Below are positions 26,199 through 35,064 of a stretch of 64,000 nt of DNA, in pieces (position 1 is the first letter of the stretch; each line of letters begins with the position of its first letter). The DNA comes from Marinobacter sp. ANT_B65 (GTDB taxonomy: Bacteria; Pseudomonadota; Gammaproteobacteria; Pseudomonadales; Oleiphilaceae). Location: assembly GCF_002407605.1 (NCBI RefSeq), contig NZ_NXGV01000003.1, positions 344,890-408,889 on the forward strand. Direction: 5' to 3'. The translations under genes and the position numbers were made by a program. The notes beneath the pieces were generated by a model. That model had not been told where the DNA came from. It saw only the letters and a program-made list of their open reading frames with translations, and made no database searches.

Positions 26199-26211
26199 GG
26201 GTATTGCTACT

Positions 26212-27105
26212 ATGGCCAGCACTCGCCTGGACCTCAATCTTTTGCATGTTTTTGACACTATCTACCGGGAAGGCAGCCTTACCCGTGCCGCAAAGGCACT
26301 ACACCTGACGCAGCCGGCCGTCAGCCATTCACTGGCACGCCTGCGGGATCATTTCGACGATCCCCTGTTTACGCGGCAGGGTAATCAGATGATGCCAACA
26401 CCCCTGGCCCGCCGCTTCCTTGAGTCTATGAAACCCGGACTTACCCAGATTCAGGGCGCGGTTAACCAGTTCCATGCTTTTGATCCGGCCAATCAGCGCA
26501 AAACCTATTCTCTGGGCCTAAGGGATGTTCTGGAATCAACCTTTCTGCCCCAGCTTATGCAGCGACTGGACCCCTATCCGGAACTGGAAATTGTCAGCAA
26601 GCGTATTCCTCGACGGGATATGGAAACACAGCTTGCGGCCGGCAAACTGGACTTCGCTGTTGACGTACTGCTACCGGTCAGCAGCCAGACATCTCACGAA
26701 TTGCTAAGGCAGGACAGGCTTGTGGTTCTGGCACGGGAAGGTCATCCCCTGGCATCACAGGCTCTGGACATGGACAGGTACCTTTCAGCACGTCACATAC
26801 TGGTTTCATCACGCACGGAAGGCCCGGGAATCGAAGATTTTGAACTATCACGGCTAGGGGTTCAGCGCAGTATCCGCCTGCGCTGCCAGCACTACTACGC
26901 AGCCTGCCGGGTCGTGGAAGCGACCGATCTTCTGCTGACTATGCCGGAAACCTACGCCAGAATCATTTCGGAGCGCGCCAGTATTACAATAATGAAGCCT
27001 CCAGCAGATCTGCCGTCACTCGATGTGCATTTATACTGGCATAAAGCTTACAGTCAGGAGCCGGCTTTAATCTGGTTCAGGGAACAGCTCAACGCGATTC
27101 AGTAA
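26212..27105 (+). CDS. LysR-family transcriptional regulator (divergent from acyl-CoA operon)
   Basis: A 297-residue LysR regulator. The winged helix (LDLNLLHVFDTIYREGSLTRAA, then LTQPAVSHSLARLRDHFDDPLF) is of the NodD/LinR subgroup, with LFTRQGNQMMPT marking the wing end; the effector domain follows from residue 90. Its position, divergent from the five-gene acyl-CoA operon across 146 bases, suggests it controls that operon. No regulator-specific ligand can be read. It overlaps the end of the convergent membrane protein gene by seven bases. Confidence 0.92.
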   Translation: MASTRLDLNLLHVFDTIYREGSLTRAAKALHLTQPAVSHSLARLRDHFDDPLFTRQGNQMMPTPLARRFLESMKPGLTQIQGAVNQFHAFDPANQRKTYSLGLRDVLESTFLPQLMQRLDPYPELEIVSKRIPRRDMETQLAAGKLDFAVDVLLPVSSQTSHELLRQDRLVVLAREGHPLASQALDMDRYLSARHILVSSRTEGPGIEDFELSRLGVQRSIRLRCQHYYAACRVVEATDLLLTMPETYARIISERASITIMKPPADLPSLDVHLYWHKAYSQEPALIWFREQLNAIQ

Positions 27106-27455
27106 GCACCTACAAGGGCAAGGAAGCCAAAAAGCCCCATAGCCGTAATCCCAAGTGAAGCGACCACAATACCAAAGCCCCACCAGACAGCCGCACCATC
27201 AGAAATATCAACACCGTGACCTCGCAGCGTACGGTAAAACGCCCAGGGGCCAAGCACAAACGAACCGACTACAGCAAAAACCAGCCCGACACTGATACCC
27301 GCAAATGTCCAGGTTGCAAGCACCGTGGCACGGTCTGATACGCCTTCTCTGACTCCATGATGCTCGAGAAACTTTTTACAGAAAAACCAGACCAGTGCAT
27401 ACAGGATTGCAACAAAAACAAGGGCGCCAATGATGGTAATAAGTCGATAGAGCAA
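27099..27455 (-). CDS. Small membrane protein of unknown function
   Basis: A 118-residue protein with about three hydrophobic helices (residues 3-25, 48-70 and 92-117) and a short charged loop after the first (KKFLEHHGVREGVSDR). I recognise no family. The start is TTG with AGGA eight bases upstream; no ATG is available near the first helix. It is convergent with the LysR gene and divergent from the dehydrogenase gene that begins at 27643. The upstream gap (27456-27642) has no visible gene. Confidence 0.6.
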   Translation of the reverse strand: MLYRLITIIGALVFVAILYALVWFFCKKFLEHHGVREGVSDRATVLATWTFAGISVGLVFAVVGSFVLGPWAFYRTLRGHGVDISDGAAVWWGFGIVVASLGITAMGLFGFLALVGAY

Positions 27456-27642
27456 CGGGACCGTCCTGTAAGTTCGTTAAACCAATTTTCGGCGTTAGTA
27501 CGCCAGCTACTGCGGACACTATAAACGCTGGGCCCCATAAGGGTAAAACGGCTTTATTTACCAGCTCGGTGGCGTCTCGTGTCCAGAGGGCTAAACTGGG
27601 CTTGTTATCTATACGCGTCAATTTGAAAAAGGAGTCGCCAAC

Positions 27643-28812
27643 ATGGCCCAAACTACCCGCATTGCTGTAACGCCGGGAGACGGTATTGGCCCTGAAGTCG
27701 TAGGGGAAGCAATACGCTGTCTGGAAATCCTGCGTACCAGGCATAATCTGGCGCTTGAATGGACCCGTTTCCCCTGGCCCTCCCACGCCTGGCATCAGGA
27801 GCATGGCGAATCCATGCCTGAAGATGCACTGACGCAGCTCAAAGCCTACGACGCCATACTGCTTGGCGCGCTCGGTGATCCGGGCCCGCTGGACGATCCG
27901 AACCGTTATCTTTTAACTGACAGCGTTTCGCTGGCACCCTTGCTGGACATGCGTAAAGGCTTTGATCAGTGGGTGTGCGAACGCCCTGCCCGACTGCTGC
28001 CCGGTGCCCGCCAGTATCTTGCCGATGAGCGGGCCAAAGACATAGATATGCTCGTTATCCGGGAGAATTCCGAAGGTGAGTATGTCAGCCAGGGCGGACG
28101 GCTCCGTAAAGGAACCGAGGATGAAATCGCGACCCAGATGGAGGTATTTACCCGCAAAGCCACCAATCGCATTATTCGCTATGGCTTCGAACAGGCCCGT
28201 GCCAGGGCAGCGGAGCGCGTTCAGGAAAGCCGCACCAGGACCTTCTATACCCTTGACGGTTCTCGTGATGGGCGCCCCTGTGAAAGTCAGGTATGCCTGA
28301 TCACCAAGCGTAACGCGCTGCGTTACTGGGGTGATATGTACACCGAAGCATTCGAGGAAATCAGTAAAGAGTACCCTGATGTCGCCACGCACCATGAACT
28401 GGTCGATGCAGCCTGTATGAAGTTCGTACAAAGCCCGTGGGCATTCGACGTGGTTGTCGCCAGCAACCTTCAGGGAGACATTCTGACGGATCTTGCCGCA
28501 GTGCTCTCTGGCGGCATGGGCGTTGCGCCTTCCTGCAATCTCAACCCTACGGATCCGGATATGCCGTCCATGTTTGAGCCTACACACGGCAGCGCTCCCG
28601 ACATTGCCGGCCAGGGCCTGGCTGACCCCACAGCCATGCTGTTTACGGCCGCCCGCATGCTTGAGTGGCTTGGGAGAAAAGACGCGGCTATGGCAGAGGC
28701 AGGTAAAGAACTGTTCAGCGCTGTGGCAGCGGATCTGAAGGAAAACTCCGGCGCACAGCGAAGGACACAGGAGGTCGGCGAAGCGATCTGTCAAAGACTG
28801 TCAGCAGCCTGA
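27643..28812 (+). CDS. Tartrate/isopropylmalate-type decarboxylating dehydrogenase
   Basis: A 389-residue member of the isocitrate/isopropylmalate dehydrogenase family: VTPGDGIGPEVVGEA, VIRENSEGEY, SNLQGDILTDLAA and EPTHGSAPDIAG are the metal- and NAD-binding signatures. The SLAPLLDMRKGFDQWV segment and overall length fit the tartrate/D-malate branch. An extra segment of about 20 residues, roughly 195-225 (RTRTFYTLDGSRDG), precedes ITKRNALRYW and is absent from the tartrate dehydrogenase I remember. AAGGAG lies before the ATG. The exact substrate is open. Confidence 0.85.
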   Translation: MAQTTRIAVTPGDGIGPEVVGEAIRCLEILRTRHNLALEWTRFPWPSHAWHQEHGESMPEDALTQLKAYDAILLGALGDPGPLDDPNRYLLTDSVSLAPLLDMRKGFDQWVCERPARLLPGARQYLADERAKDIDMLVIRENSEGEYVSQGGRLRKGTEDEIATQMEVFTRKATNRIIRYGFEQARARAAERVQESRTRTFYTLDGSRDGRPCESQVCLITKRNALRYWGDMYTEAFEEISKEYPDVATHHELVDAACMKFVQSPWAFDVVVASNLQGDILTDLAAVLSGGMGVAPSCNLNPTDPDMPSMFEPTHGSAPDIAGQGLADPTAMLFTAARMLEWLGRKDAAMAEAGKELFSAVAADLKENSGAQRRTQEVGEAICQRLSAA

Positions 28813-28825
28813 CAGGATGCATCAT

Positions 28826-28862
28826 AAGCAGGGCCAGGAAATACTTCCCTGCCCTGCTTTTC
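28826..28862 (+). terminator. Intrinsic terminator after the tartrate-type dehydrogenase gene
   Basis: AAGCAGGGC (28826-28834) pairs with GCCCTGCTT (28851-28859), with an inner AGG/CCT extension, and is followed by TTTTCC. It lies 14 bases after the stop and 15 bases before the end of the convergent lipoprotein gene. Confidence 0.75.
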
Positions 28863-28876
28863 CAAAAAGCGGCTAC

Positions 28877-29449
28877 TTACTCAGCCATCACGAATTCGAG
28901 ACGACCGGGTGCCACCCGGATATCCATAGGCACCATTCCGAACATCCGCTGGGCGAGTTTGGTGTCATCCAGACGATAAACCGGCATGGTTTCCAGCATC
29001 TGGGCAACAACTCTCATCACACTGTCTGTGACCGGCGCAAGATCGCCCTTGAAAAAGCCTGAATCGACACTGCTTTCAAGGAGCTTTATTCTGCGAATGT
29101 AAATAGCTTTTTCCTGACTGTCATAGACCGGCGCACCTTCAACTTTCAAAGCGATATCAACCGGCAGCTTGGCCAGAAACGCATTCAGTGCGACCTGTCC
29201 TCTGACATCAATCACAGCCACGTCACGGCCATCCGGACCCAAAGTAATATCCGCATCATCAAGGCTTAAGCTTAGCGGCGACCCGCTTTTCAGCTGCATG
29301 CGATCGTAATCACGAACGACGTCCTGCAGGTGACTTTCCAGTTCTCCTTCCGAGATTGAATAGGGGGACAGGCTGGCACAGCCACTGGACAAGGCAAGCA
29401 CGAGTATAATCATGCCCCAAAGGCCACTCAGGCGCAGTTCATTCATCAT
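28877..29449 (-). CDS. YceB/DUF1439-like lipoprotein
   Basis: A 190-residue lipoprotein: signal peptide with lipobox LALSSGC and then CASLSPYSISEGELESHL, the typical opening of the DUF1439 (E. coli YceB) family. The following region shows alternating strands and the motif LDDTKLAQRMFGMVPMDI, which is also usual for the family. Such proteins are lipid-anchored in the periplasm; no function is known. Start: two adjacent ATGs at 29449 and 29446 share GGAG; I list the first. Confidence 0.82.
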   Translation of the reverse strand: MMNELRLSGLWGMIILVLALSSGCASLSPYSISEGELESHLQDVVRDYDRMQLKSGSPLSLSLDDADITLGPDGRDVAVIDVRGQVALNAFLAKLPVDIALKVEGAPVYDSQEKAIYIRRIKLLESSVDSGFFKGDLAPVTDSVMRVVAQMLETMPVYRLDDTKLAQRMFGMVPMDIRVAPGRLEFVMAE

Positions 29450-29499
29450 TTGTTCTCCATGTATTGAGCGCTTACCCAAGGGCAGGCACCTCAGGCCAC

Positions 29500-29691
29500 T
29501 TACTCATTCTCGGCCCGCGCCTCTACGTGAGGAGTGAGGTTATCATCAAAAACAACCCGCAACAGAATGGGCTGACAGCATACCTGGCAGTCTTCCACGT
29601 ATTCCTGCTCCACTACTGACGGATCAACGCTGACATCCAGCGTCTCCCAGCAATAGGGACACTGGATAAGTACAGAATCCAGGGCCGACAT
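29500..29691 (-). CDS. CPXCG-motif small cysteine-rich protein
   Basis: A 63-residue acidic protein with CPYCWETLDV and DCQVCCQPI, two Cys pairs forming a small zinc ribbon, and VEQEYVEDC between them, as in the CPXCG cysteine-rich family found next to diverse genes in proteobacteria. Here the first motif is CPYCW rather than CPXCG. The ATG at 29691 is preceded by GGGGGAG. It starts 10 bases after the aminotransferase stop, so the two are probably one transcript. Confidence 0.85.
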   Translation of the reverse strand: MSALDSVLIQCPYCWETLDVSVDPSVVEQEYVEDCQVCCQPILLRVVFDDNLTPHVEARAENE

Positions 29692-29701
29692 AACTCCCCC
29701 C

Positions 29702-30928
29702 TCAGAACTGTTGTTTAGCCATCCATGGAATGATGCGATCAAACGCTGCATCAAGCTTCTCACAGCTGGTCGAGAAACTGATACGAACTGCGTTTGTAGA
29801 GCCTTCGCCAAAGGCATCCCCGGGCACCATGCACACTCCGGTTTCCTTGAGCATGCGCAGCGCCAGATCAGAACCATCAACATGGGGAGGCAAGGCCGGG
29901 AACGCGAAAAATGCGCCGCCAGGCTTATACCCGGTCATGTATGGGGTCTGCTCTATCAACTCCACGACTTTGTCCCGGCGTTCCCGGTAAATATCCAGCA
30001 TGTCAGCGACACACTGCTGATCGCCCGTCAGAGCCGCAACACCGGCAAACTGGGACGGTGTATTCGCAACCGATGTGGTGAACATGTGATAGCGTCTCAG
30101 GGATTTGATTGCCGCCTGGCTGGAAATCACCCAACCGACGCGTAACCCCGCCATACTGTATGTCTTCGAAAAACTGCTGATGCACATGATGTTGTCCAGG
30201 TCCATGGAGCAGTTCAGGACACTGGCAAAATCCTCGTCATCAAAAATGAGGTGATCATAAACCTCGTCGGCATAAACCTGTATGCCCCGGTAAGCGCACT
30301 CTTCCAGAATGGTTTCCACCGTGCTGCGGGGATATACAGCTCCGGTCGGGTTATTCGGGTTGTTGAGTATCAGGGCAAAAGTGCGCGGCCCCATCGCCTT
30401 GATGACCTCATCCGGATCAAGCTGATGATTATTTTCCGCATGAGTCGATACAAACTTGACCTCCCCGCCATTCATACGGATCAGAGGCGCATACAACAGG
30501 AAAGAAGGATCGGTCACGATAAACTGACGCCCTGGCGCTGCAGTCGCAGAAATAGCCAGGTACATTGCTTCAGTGGCACCGCTGGTAACCAGAATATTGT
30601 CTCTGGTAAGTTTGCGGTTATAGCGCTTGCCATAGTAGTCCCTCAGGGCTACCAGTAACTCGGGCAGACCGGCGTCCATAGTGTAGCCGGTCTGCCCCGC
30701 ATTCAAGGCATCAATATACGCATCAATAATATGTCTGGGGGTCGGCAGATCCGGCTGGCCGATGGATAGGTGAATAACATCCTTCATAGTGGCTGCCATA
30801 TTCACCATACGCCGGATACCCGGCACCGGAACCGCCTGCATGGCTGGATTCCAACTGGCCTTGGTTTTCCGGTACTTCACTTTACGTGGTGCATCCTGGC
30901 CGGTATCTCTGTTGGCGGCGCCTACCAT
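29702..30928 (-). CDS. PLP-dependent class I/II aminotransferase (aspartate-aminotransferase type)
   Basis: A 408-residue fold-type I aminotransferase. The PLP lysine lies in SSFSKTYSMAGLRVGW, the pyridine-binding aspartate in VYADEVYDHL, and NNPNNPTGAVY and a C-terminal RISFSTS arginine bind substrate carboxylates. An N-terminal extension of about 25 polar residues precedes the core. The amino acid specificity is not readable from motifs alone. GGAGG lies seven bases before the ATG. It is followed 10 bases later by the CPXCG gene and is divergent from the hydroxyacid dehydrogenase gene. Confidence 0.9.
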   Translation of the reverse strand: MVGAANRDTGQDAPRKVKYRKTKASWNPAMQAVPVPGIRRMVNMAATMKDVIHLSIGQPDLPTPRHIIDAYIDALNAGQTGYTMDAGLPELLVALRDYYGKRYNRKLTRDNILVTSGATEAMYLAISATAAPGRQFIVTDPSFLLYAPLIRMNGGEVKFVSTHAENNHQLDPDEVIKAMGPRTFALILNNPNNPTGAVYPRSTVETILEECAYRGIQVYADEVYDHLIFDDEDFASVLNCSMDLDNIMCISSFSKTYSMAGLRVGWVISSQAAIKSLRRYHMFTTSVANTPSQFAGVAALTGDQQCVADMLDIYRERRDKVVELIEQTPYMTGYKPGGAFFAFPALPPHVDGSDLALRMLKETGVCMVPGDAFGEGSTNAVRISFSTSCEKLDAAFDRIIPWMAKQQF

Positions 30929-31183
30929 AACAACCTCCTGAAACGGGAACGATGGCGAAAATCAACTACCTTGCAGGTTAGCCAGTAAGGTCTGGGCATA
31001 CAAGGCAAAAACATACAAACATTGTGCAGGCATAATTTACCTGCCTGAAAACCCTTTTACCGGAAACACCGGGTTGACCCGATCGCATCCGCCTACCAGA
31101 CTGTGTCGAGAGACTGAGAGTGTGAAAGGAAACCTCAGAGAAAACTCAACCCGAAATCAGCCATCTGACCAGGCGGAGGTTCA

Positions 31184-32167
31184 ATGACTCAGCGCAACAA
31201 GCTCGTGGTAACCGTTCTTACTGCGCCCGGAGAGCAGGAGCCGCCAGGCATGGACTCTCTCAGGGCCCGCGCAGAGGTACGCTTCGCCAGTGACGAAGCC
31301 ACTCTGCGGAGCACTCTTCCGGGTACCCATGTGATGATGGTGACAGATTTTCGCACCGAGGCACTGGAAGCTGCCTGGGCCTGTGCAGACGAGCTGAGAT
31401 GGATACATGCTACCAGTGCAGGGGTGGACGCATTGATGTTCCCCGCTCTCACGAAAGGCAGTGTTGTGGTCACCAATGCCAGAGGTATATTTGACAGAAC
31501 CATCGCCGAATACGTGCTTTGTACCATTCTGATGTTCGCCAAGGACTTCCCCGGATCTATTCGTTTGCAGATGAAACATCAATGGAAGCACAGGGACACT
31601 GAAAGAGCCTCAGGGAAGCGGGTTCTGGTGGTCGGCGCAGGATCCATCGGTCGCCAGATTGGCCGCCTTGTTGCTGCGGCGGGACTGAAACCCCACGGCA
31701 TTGCCAGAACGGCCCGCACGGACGACCCGGACTTTGTTGCAGTGCATGGCAATAACGACCTTTACGAACAGCTGGGCCAGGCCGATTACGTAGTTATAGC
31801 CGCGCCGCTGACGCCCCAGACGGAAGGGTTATTTGACAAAAATGCCTTCAAGGCCATGAAGAACACCGCACGCCTGATTAATATCGGCCGTGGCCCCATT
31901 GTAAAAACCGGCGATCTGATCGCTGCACTCAAGGCTGGGGAGATCGCCGGTGCAGGGCTCGACGTGTTTGAAGAAGAACCGCTGCCCGAAAATCATCCGC
32001 TGTGGGATATGGAGAACGTAATCATGACGGCCCACATGGCTGGTGATTTCATTGGCTGGAAGCGCGCCCTTACCGACCAGTTTCTTGAAAATTTTGACCG
32101 CTGGAGCAATGGTGAAGAGCTGTTCAATCTGGTGGACAAAGAACTGGGTTACGCCGGAAGCAAATGA
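31184..32167 (+). CDS. D-2-hydroxyacid dehydrogenase (NAD-dependent)
   Basis: A 327-residue 2-hydroxyacid dehydrogenase: cofactor motif VVGAGSIGRQIG, catalytic arginine in NIGRGPIV, glutamate in EEEPLP and histidine in MTAHMAGDF. All three catalytic residues are present. It reduces 2-ketoacids or oxidises D-2-hydroxyacids, with glyoxylate/hydroxypyruvate or unknown substrates possible. GGAGG lies before the ATG. The 255 bases upstream (30929-31183) contain no gene. Followed by a strong terminator. Confidence 0.9.
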   Translation: MTQRNKLVVTVLTAPGEQEPPGMDSLRARAEVRFASDEATLRSTLPGTHVMMVTDFRTEALEAAWACADELRWIHATSAGVDALMFPALTKGSVVVTNARGIFDRTIAEYVLCTILMFAKDFPGSIRLQMKHQWKHRDTERASGKRVLVVGAGSIGRQIGRLVAAAGLKPHGIARTARTDDPDFVAVHGNNDLYEQLGQADYVVIAAPLTPQTEGLFDKNAFKAMKNTARLINIGRGPIVKTGDLIAALKAGEIAGAGLDVFEEEPLPENHPLWDMENVIMTAHMAGDFIGWKRALTDQFLENFDRWSNGEELFNLVDKELGYAGSK

Positions 32168-32189
32168 CCGATTTCTGATTAAAGTCCTT

Positions 32190-32225
32190 ACAAAAAACGG
32201 AAGCCCATAGGCTCCCGTTTTTTGT
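32190..32225. terminator. Bidirectional intrinsic terminator
   Basis: ACAAAAAACGG (32190-32200) pairs with CCGTTTTTTGT (32215-32225), with an inner AGCC/GGCT extension around a short loop. The A-run on the left and T-run on the right let it terminate both the hydroxyacid dehydrogenase and the convergent response-regulator gene. Confidence 0.9.
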
Positions 32226-32245
32226 ACAAACCAAAGATCTGAACT

Positions 32246-32911
32246 TCAGCTTCCAGACAACGACTGATCCGAAGGATCAATCTCCATCTGCTGTATCGCA
32301 ATCACTGCCTGGGTACGGTTCCGCACCCCAAGCTTACGGAAAACAGCCGTAATATGTGCTTTGATAGTAGCCTCAGAAACATCCAGATCGTAAGCAATCT
32401 GCTTGTTCAACAGCCCTTCTGCCAGCATCCCCAGTACCCGGAACTGTTGCGGGGTCAGTGATGCGAGCTTTTCGGAAAAATCGGTGGTATCTGAGTGCAT
32501 GCGCTCAAGCTTGTCTGCCACACCTTCCGGCAGCCATACATCACCCTCCAGTACAGCACGAATTCCCTCCGTAATGGTGGGCAGAGGCGCCGACTTGGGA
32601 ATAAAGCCAGACGCCCCGTAATCAATCGAGCGACGCATTACCTGCAATTCTTCAGAGCCTGACACAACCACCACCGGCAATCCGGGATACTGTCCACGCA
32701 TGAACACCAGCCCCGAAAAGCCATGGGCGCCCGGCATATTGAGATCAAGCAGAACCAGATCTGCATCCGGGTGCGAATCTACCGACGCCTGAAGCGCCTT
32801 GATGCTGTCAACTTCTACGGTTTCCGCATCAGGCACTGCTTGATTGACCGCCTGTTTCAGGGCTGCCCGAAACAGTGGGTGATCATCAGCGACGATAATT
32901 GTTTGTGTCAT
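32246..32911 (-). CDS. LuxR/NarL-type response regulator next to acs (ErdR-like)
   Basis: A 221-residue response regulator: receiver domain with D56 in LLDLNMPG and K near residue 106 (FIPKS), then a GerE/LuxR helix-turn-helix (LTPQQFRVLGMLAEGLLNKQIAYDL). In Pseudomonas a regulator of this type (ErdR) lies next to, and controls, acs. The gene here has the same position, 40 bases from acs on the same strand, so the role in acetate metabolism is likely. The partner histidine kinase is not in the window. Confidence 0.85.
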   Translation of the reverse strand: MTQTIIVADDHPLFRAALKQAVNQAVPDAETVEVDSIKALQASVDSHPDADLVLLDLNMPGAHGFSGLVFMRGQYPGLPVVVVSGSEELQVMRRSIDYGASGFIPKSAPLPTITEGIRAVLEGDVWLPEGVADKLERMHSDTTDFSEKLASLTPQQFRVLGMLAEGLLNKQIAYDLDVSEATIKAHITAVFRKLGVRNRTQAVIAIQQMEIDPSDQSLSGS

Positions 32912-32951
32912 TCAACCATTTCCTCACAGGTTTATGGCCTGCCCTCAGACC

Positions 32952-34901
32952 TTATTTGAACTCGCGACTGCCAATGAGCTCATCAACCACGCCAGGATCT
33001 GCCAGAGTAGAAGTGTCTCCCAGTTGGTCATGCTCGTTAGCTGCAATCTTACGCAAAATCCGGCGCATAATCTTGCCTGATCGTGTTTTAGGCAAACCGG
33101 GTGCCCACTGAATCACATCCGGAGACGCAATTGGACCGATTTCCTTGCGAACCCACTGCACCAGTTCTTTCTTGAGCTCGTCTGAAGGTTGTTCACCCTG
33201 CATCAACGTCACATAGACATAAATGCCCTGTCCTTTGATGTCATGAGGGAAACCAACAACCGCCGCCTCGGCAACCTTATCGTGAGCTACCAGAGCGCTT
33301 TCAACCTCTGCAGTACCCAGGCGGTGCCCTGAAACGTTTAGTACGTCATCAACGCGGCCGGTAATCCAGTAATACCCATCTTCATCGCGACGGGCACCAT
33401 CACCGGTAAAGTACATACCTTTATAGGCACTGAAATAAGTCTGGGCAAAACGCTCATGATCGCCATATATCGTCCGCATCTGACCAGGCCAGCTGTCCAG
33501 AATCACGAGATTGCCGTCGGCTTTACCTTCCAGCACATTACCTTCGCTATCCACCAGCGCCGGCTGTACGCCAAAGAACGGAACGGTCGCAGAACCCGGT
33601 TTAAGATCTATCGCGCCAGGTAACGGTGCAATCAGAATACCGCCGGTTTCAGTTTGCCACCAGGTATCCACAATGGGACATTTGCTGTTGCCGATTACAC
33701 GATGGTACCACTCCCATGCTTCCGGGTTGATCGGCTCACCTACTGAACCAAGCAACTTCAGGCTCTTACGGGATGTGCCGCTCATGCAGGCTTCGCCTTC
33801 AGCCATCAGTGCACGGATGGCAGTAGGCGCGGTATAAAGAGTGTTAACCTGATGCTTATCGACAATCTGCCCCATGCGGGAGCTGTCAGGATAGTTTGGC
33901 ACACCCTCAAACAGTACGGAGATCGCTCCGTTACACAGCGGCCCGTAAAGAATGTAGCTATGCCCGGTAACCCAGCCAAAATCCGCTGTACACCAGTAAA
34001 CATCGCCATCGTGATAGTCGAACACATACTGGTGCGTCATGGAGGCATAAACCATGTAACCGCCAGTCGTATGCAAAACACCTTTGGGCGCACCGGTTGA
34101 ACCCGATGTATAGAGCATGAACAGAGGGTCTTCCGCGTTCATGGGCTCGGGCGGACAATCTGCAGAGGCAGTCGCCATAAGGTCTTCATAACGCTCATCG
34201 CGCCCTTCGTTCCAGGGCACATCCTTGTTACCTGTCCGGCTGACAACGATAACTTTCTCGACACCGGCACCGTCTTCATTTTTGAGAGCCGCATCCACAT
34301 TCTTTTTCAGAGGAACTTTGCGGCCACCACGAAGACCTTCATCGGCAGTGATGACAAACCGGGACTTGCCATTTACGACACGGGCACCCAGTGCTTCCGG
34401 TGAGAAGCCACCAAAGACAACAGAGTGGATTGCGCCAATACGAGCACAGGCCAGCATGGCTACAGCGGTTTCAACAATCATTGGCATGTAGATAGTGACC
34501 ACGTCACCCTTCTTCACACCCAGGCCTTTCAGAACATTGGCGAATTTGCTGGTTTCTTCGTGCAGTTCACGGTAAGTAACGTGACGTGAGTCAGAGGGGT
34601 CATCGCCTTCAAAAATAATGGCAGTCTGGTCGCCCCGGGTTGCAAGGTGACGATCCAGGCAGTTTGCTGAAGCATTCAGCTGCCCGTCTTCAAACCACTT
34701 GATGGAGAGATTATTGTAATCAAACGTGGTGTTTTTTACCTTGGAATACGGCTTGATCCATTCGAGGCGCTTGCCATGCTCTCCCCAGAACGCATCTGGT
34801 TCCTCGATAGACTGACGATACATTTCGTCATACTGCTCGCGATTCACAAATGCCCGTTCGGCCACGTCCTGGCTTACCGGATAAAGGTGTTTATCAGTCA
34901 T
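32952..34901 (-). CDS. acs: Acetyl-CoA synthetase
   Basis: A 649-residue AMP-forming acetate-CoA ligase of normal family length. The ATP motif [11 protein letters not shown], the TWWQTETGG acyl-binding region, and the C-terminal RSGKIMRR with the regulatory, reversibly acetylated lysine are all present. It activates acetate to acetyl-CoA. The strong ATG and the adjacent ErdR-like regulator suggest control by carbon source. The next gene on the strand, the acyl reductase, lies 163 bases upstream with its own promoter region. Confidence 0.96.
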   Translation of the reverse strand: MTDKHLYPVSQDVAERAFVNREQYDEMYRQSIEEPDAFWGEHGKRLEWIKPYSKVKNTTFDYNNLSIKWFEDGQLNASANCLDRHLATRGDQTAIIFEGDDPSDSRHVTYRELHEETSKFANVLKGLGVKKGDVVTIYMPMIVETAVAMLACARIGAIHSVVFGGFSPEALGARVVNGKSRFVITADEGLRGGRKVPLKKNVDAALKNEDGAGVEKVIVVSRTGNKDVPWNEGRDERYEDLMATASADCPPEPMNAEDPLFMLYTSGSTGAPKGVLHTTGGYMVYASMTHQYVFDYHDGDVYWCTADFGWVTGHSYILYGPLCNGAISVLFEGVPNYPDSSRMGQIVDKHQVNTLYTAPTAIRALMAEGEACMSGTSRKSLKLLGSVGEPINPEAWEWYHRVIGNSKCPIVDTWWQTETGGILIAPLPGAIDLKPGSATVPFFGVQPALVDSEGNVLEGKADGNLVILDSWPGQMRTIYGDHERFAQTYFSAYKGMYFTGDGARRDEDGYYWITGRVDDVLNVSGHRLGTAEVESALVAHDKVAEAAVVGFPHDIKGQGIYVYVTLMQGEQPSDELKKELVQWVRKEIGPIASPDVIQWAPGLPKTRSGKIMRRILRKIAANEHDQLGDTSTLADPGVVDELIGSREFK

Positions 34902-35064
34902 TGTGCTCCCCCTAGATCAGAGTCTATTGTAATTGTCAATTTTGTTTGTTCAGAGCGATAGGGCGCAATGCCCTGTGGACACATGGCTGTAGTTCACCAT
35001 GCGAACCACCAAACATTGAATTAGACTAACGTCCTAACGCTCTTGAACTTTTAGCGCAGCATGA

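Noticed and set aside
27913..28794. Long open frame (293 residues) on the strand opposite the tartrate-type dehydrogenase
   Set aside because: It is wholly antisense to a gene with clear family motifs, lacks any domain or Shine-Dalgarno site, and its length is expected by chance in this base composition.
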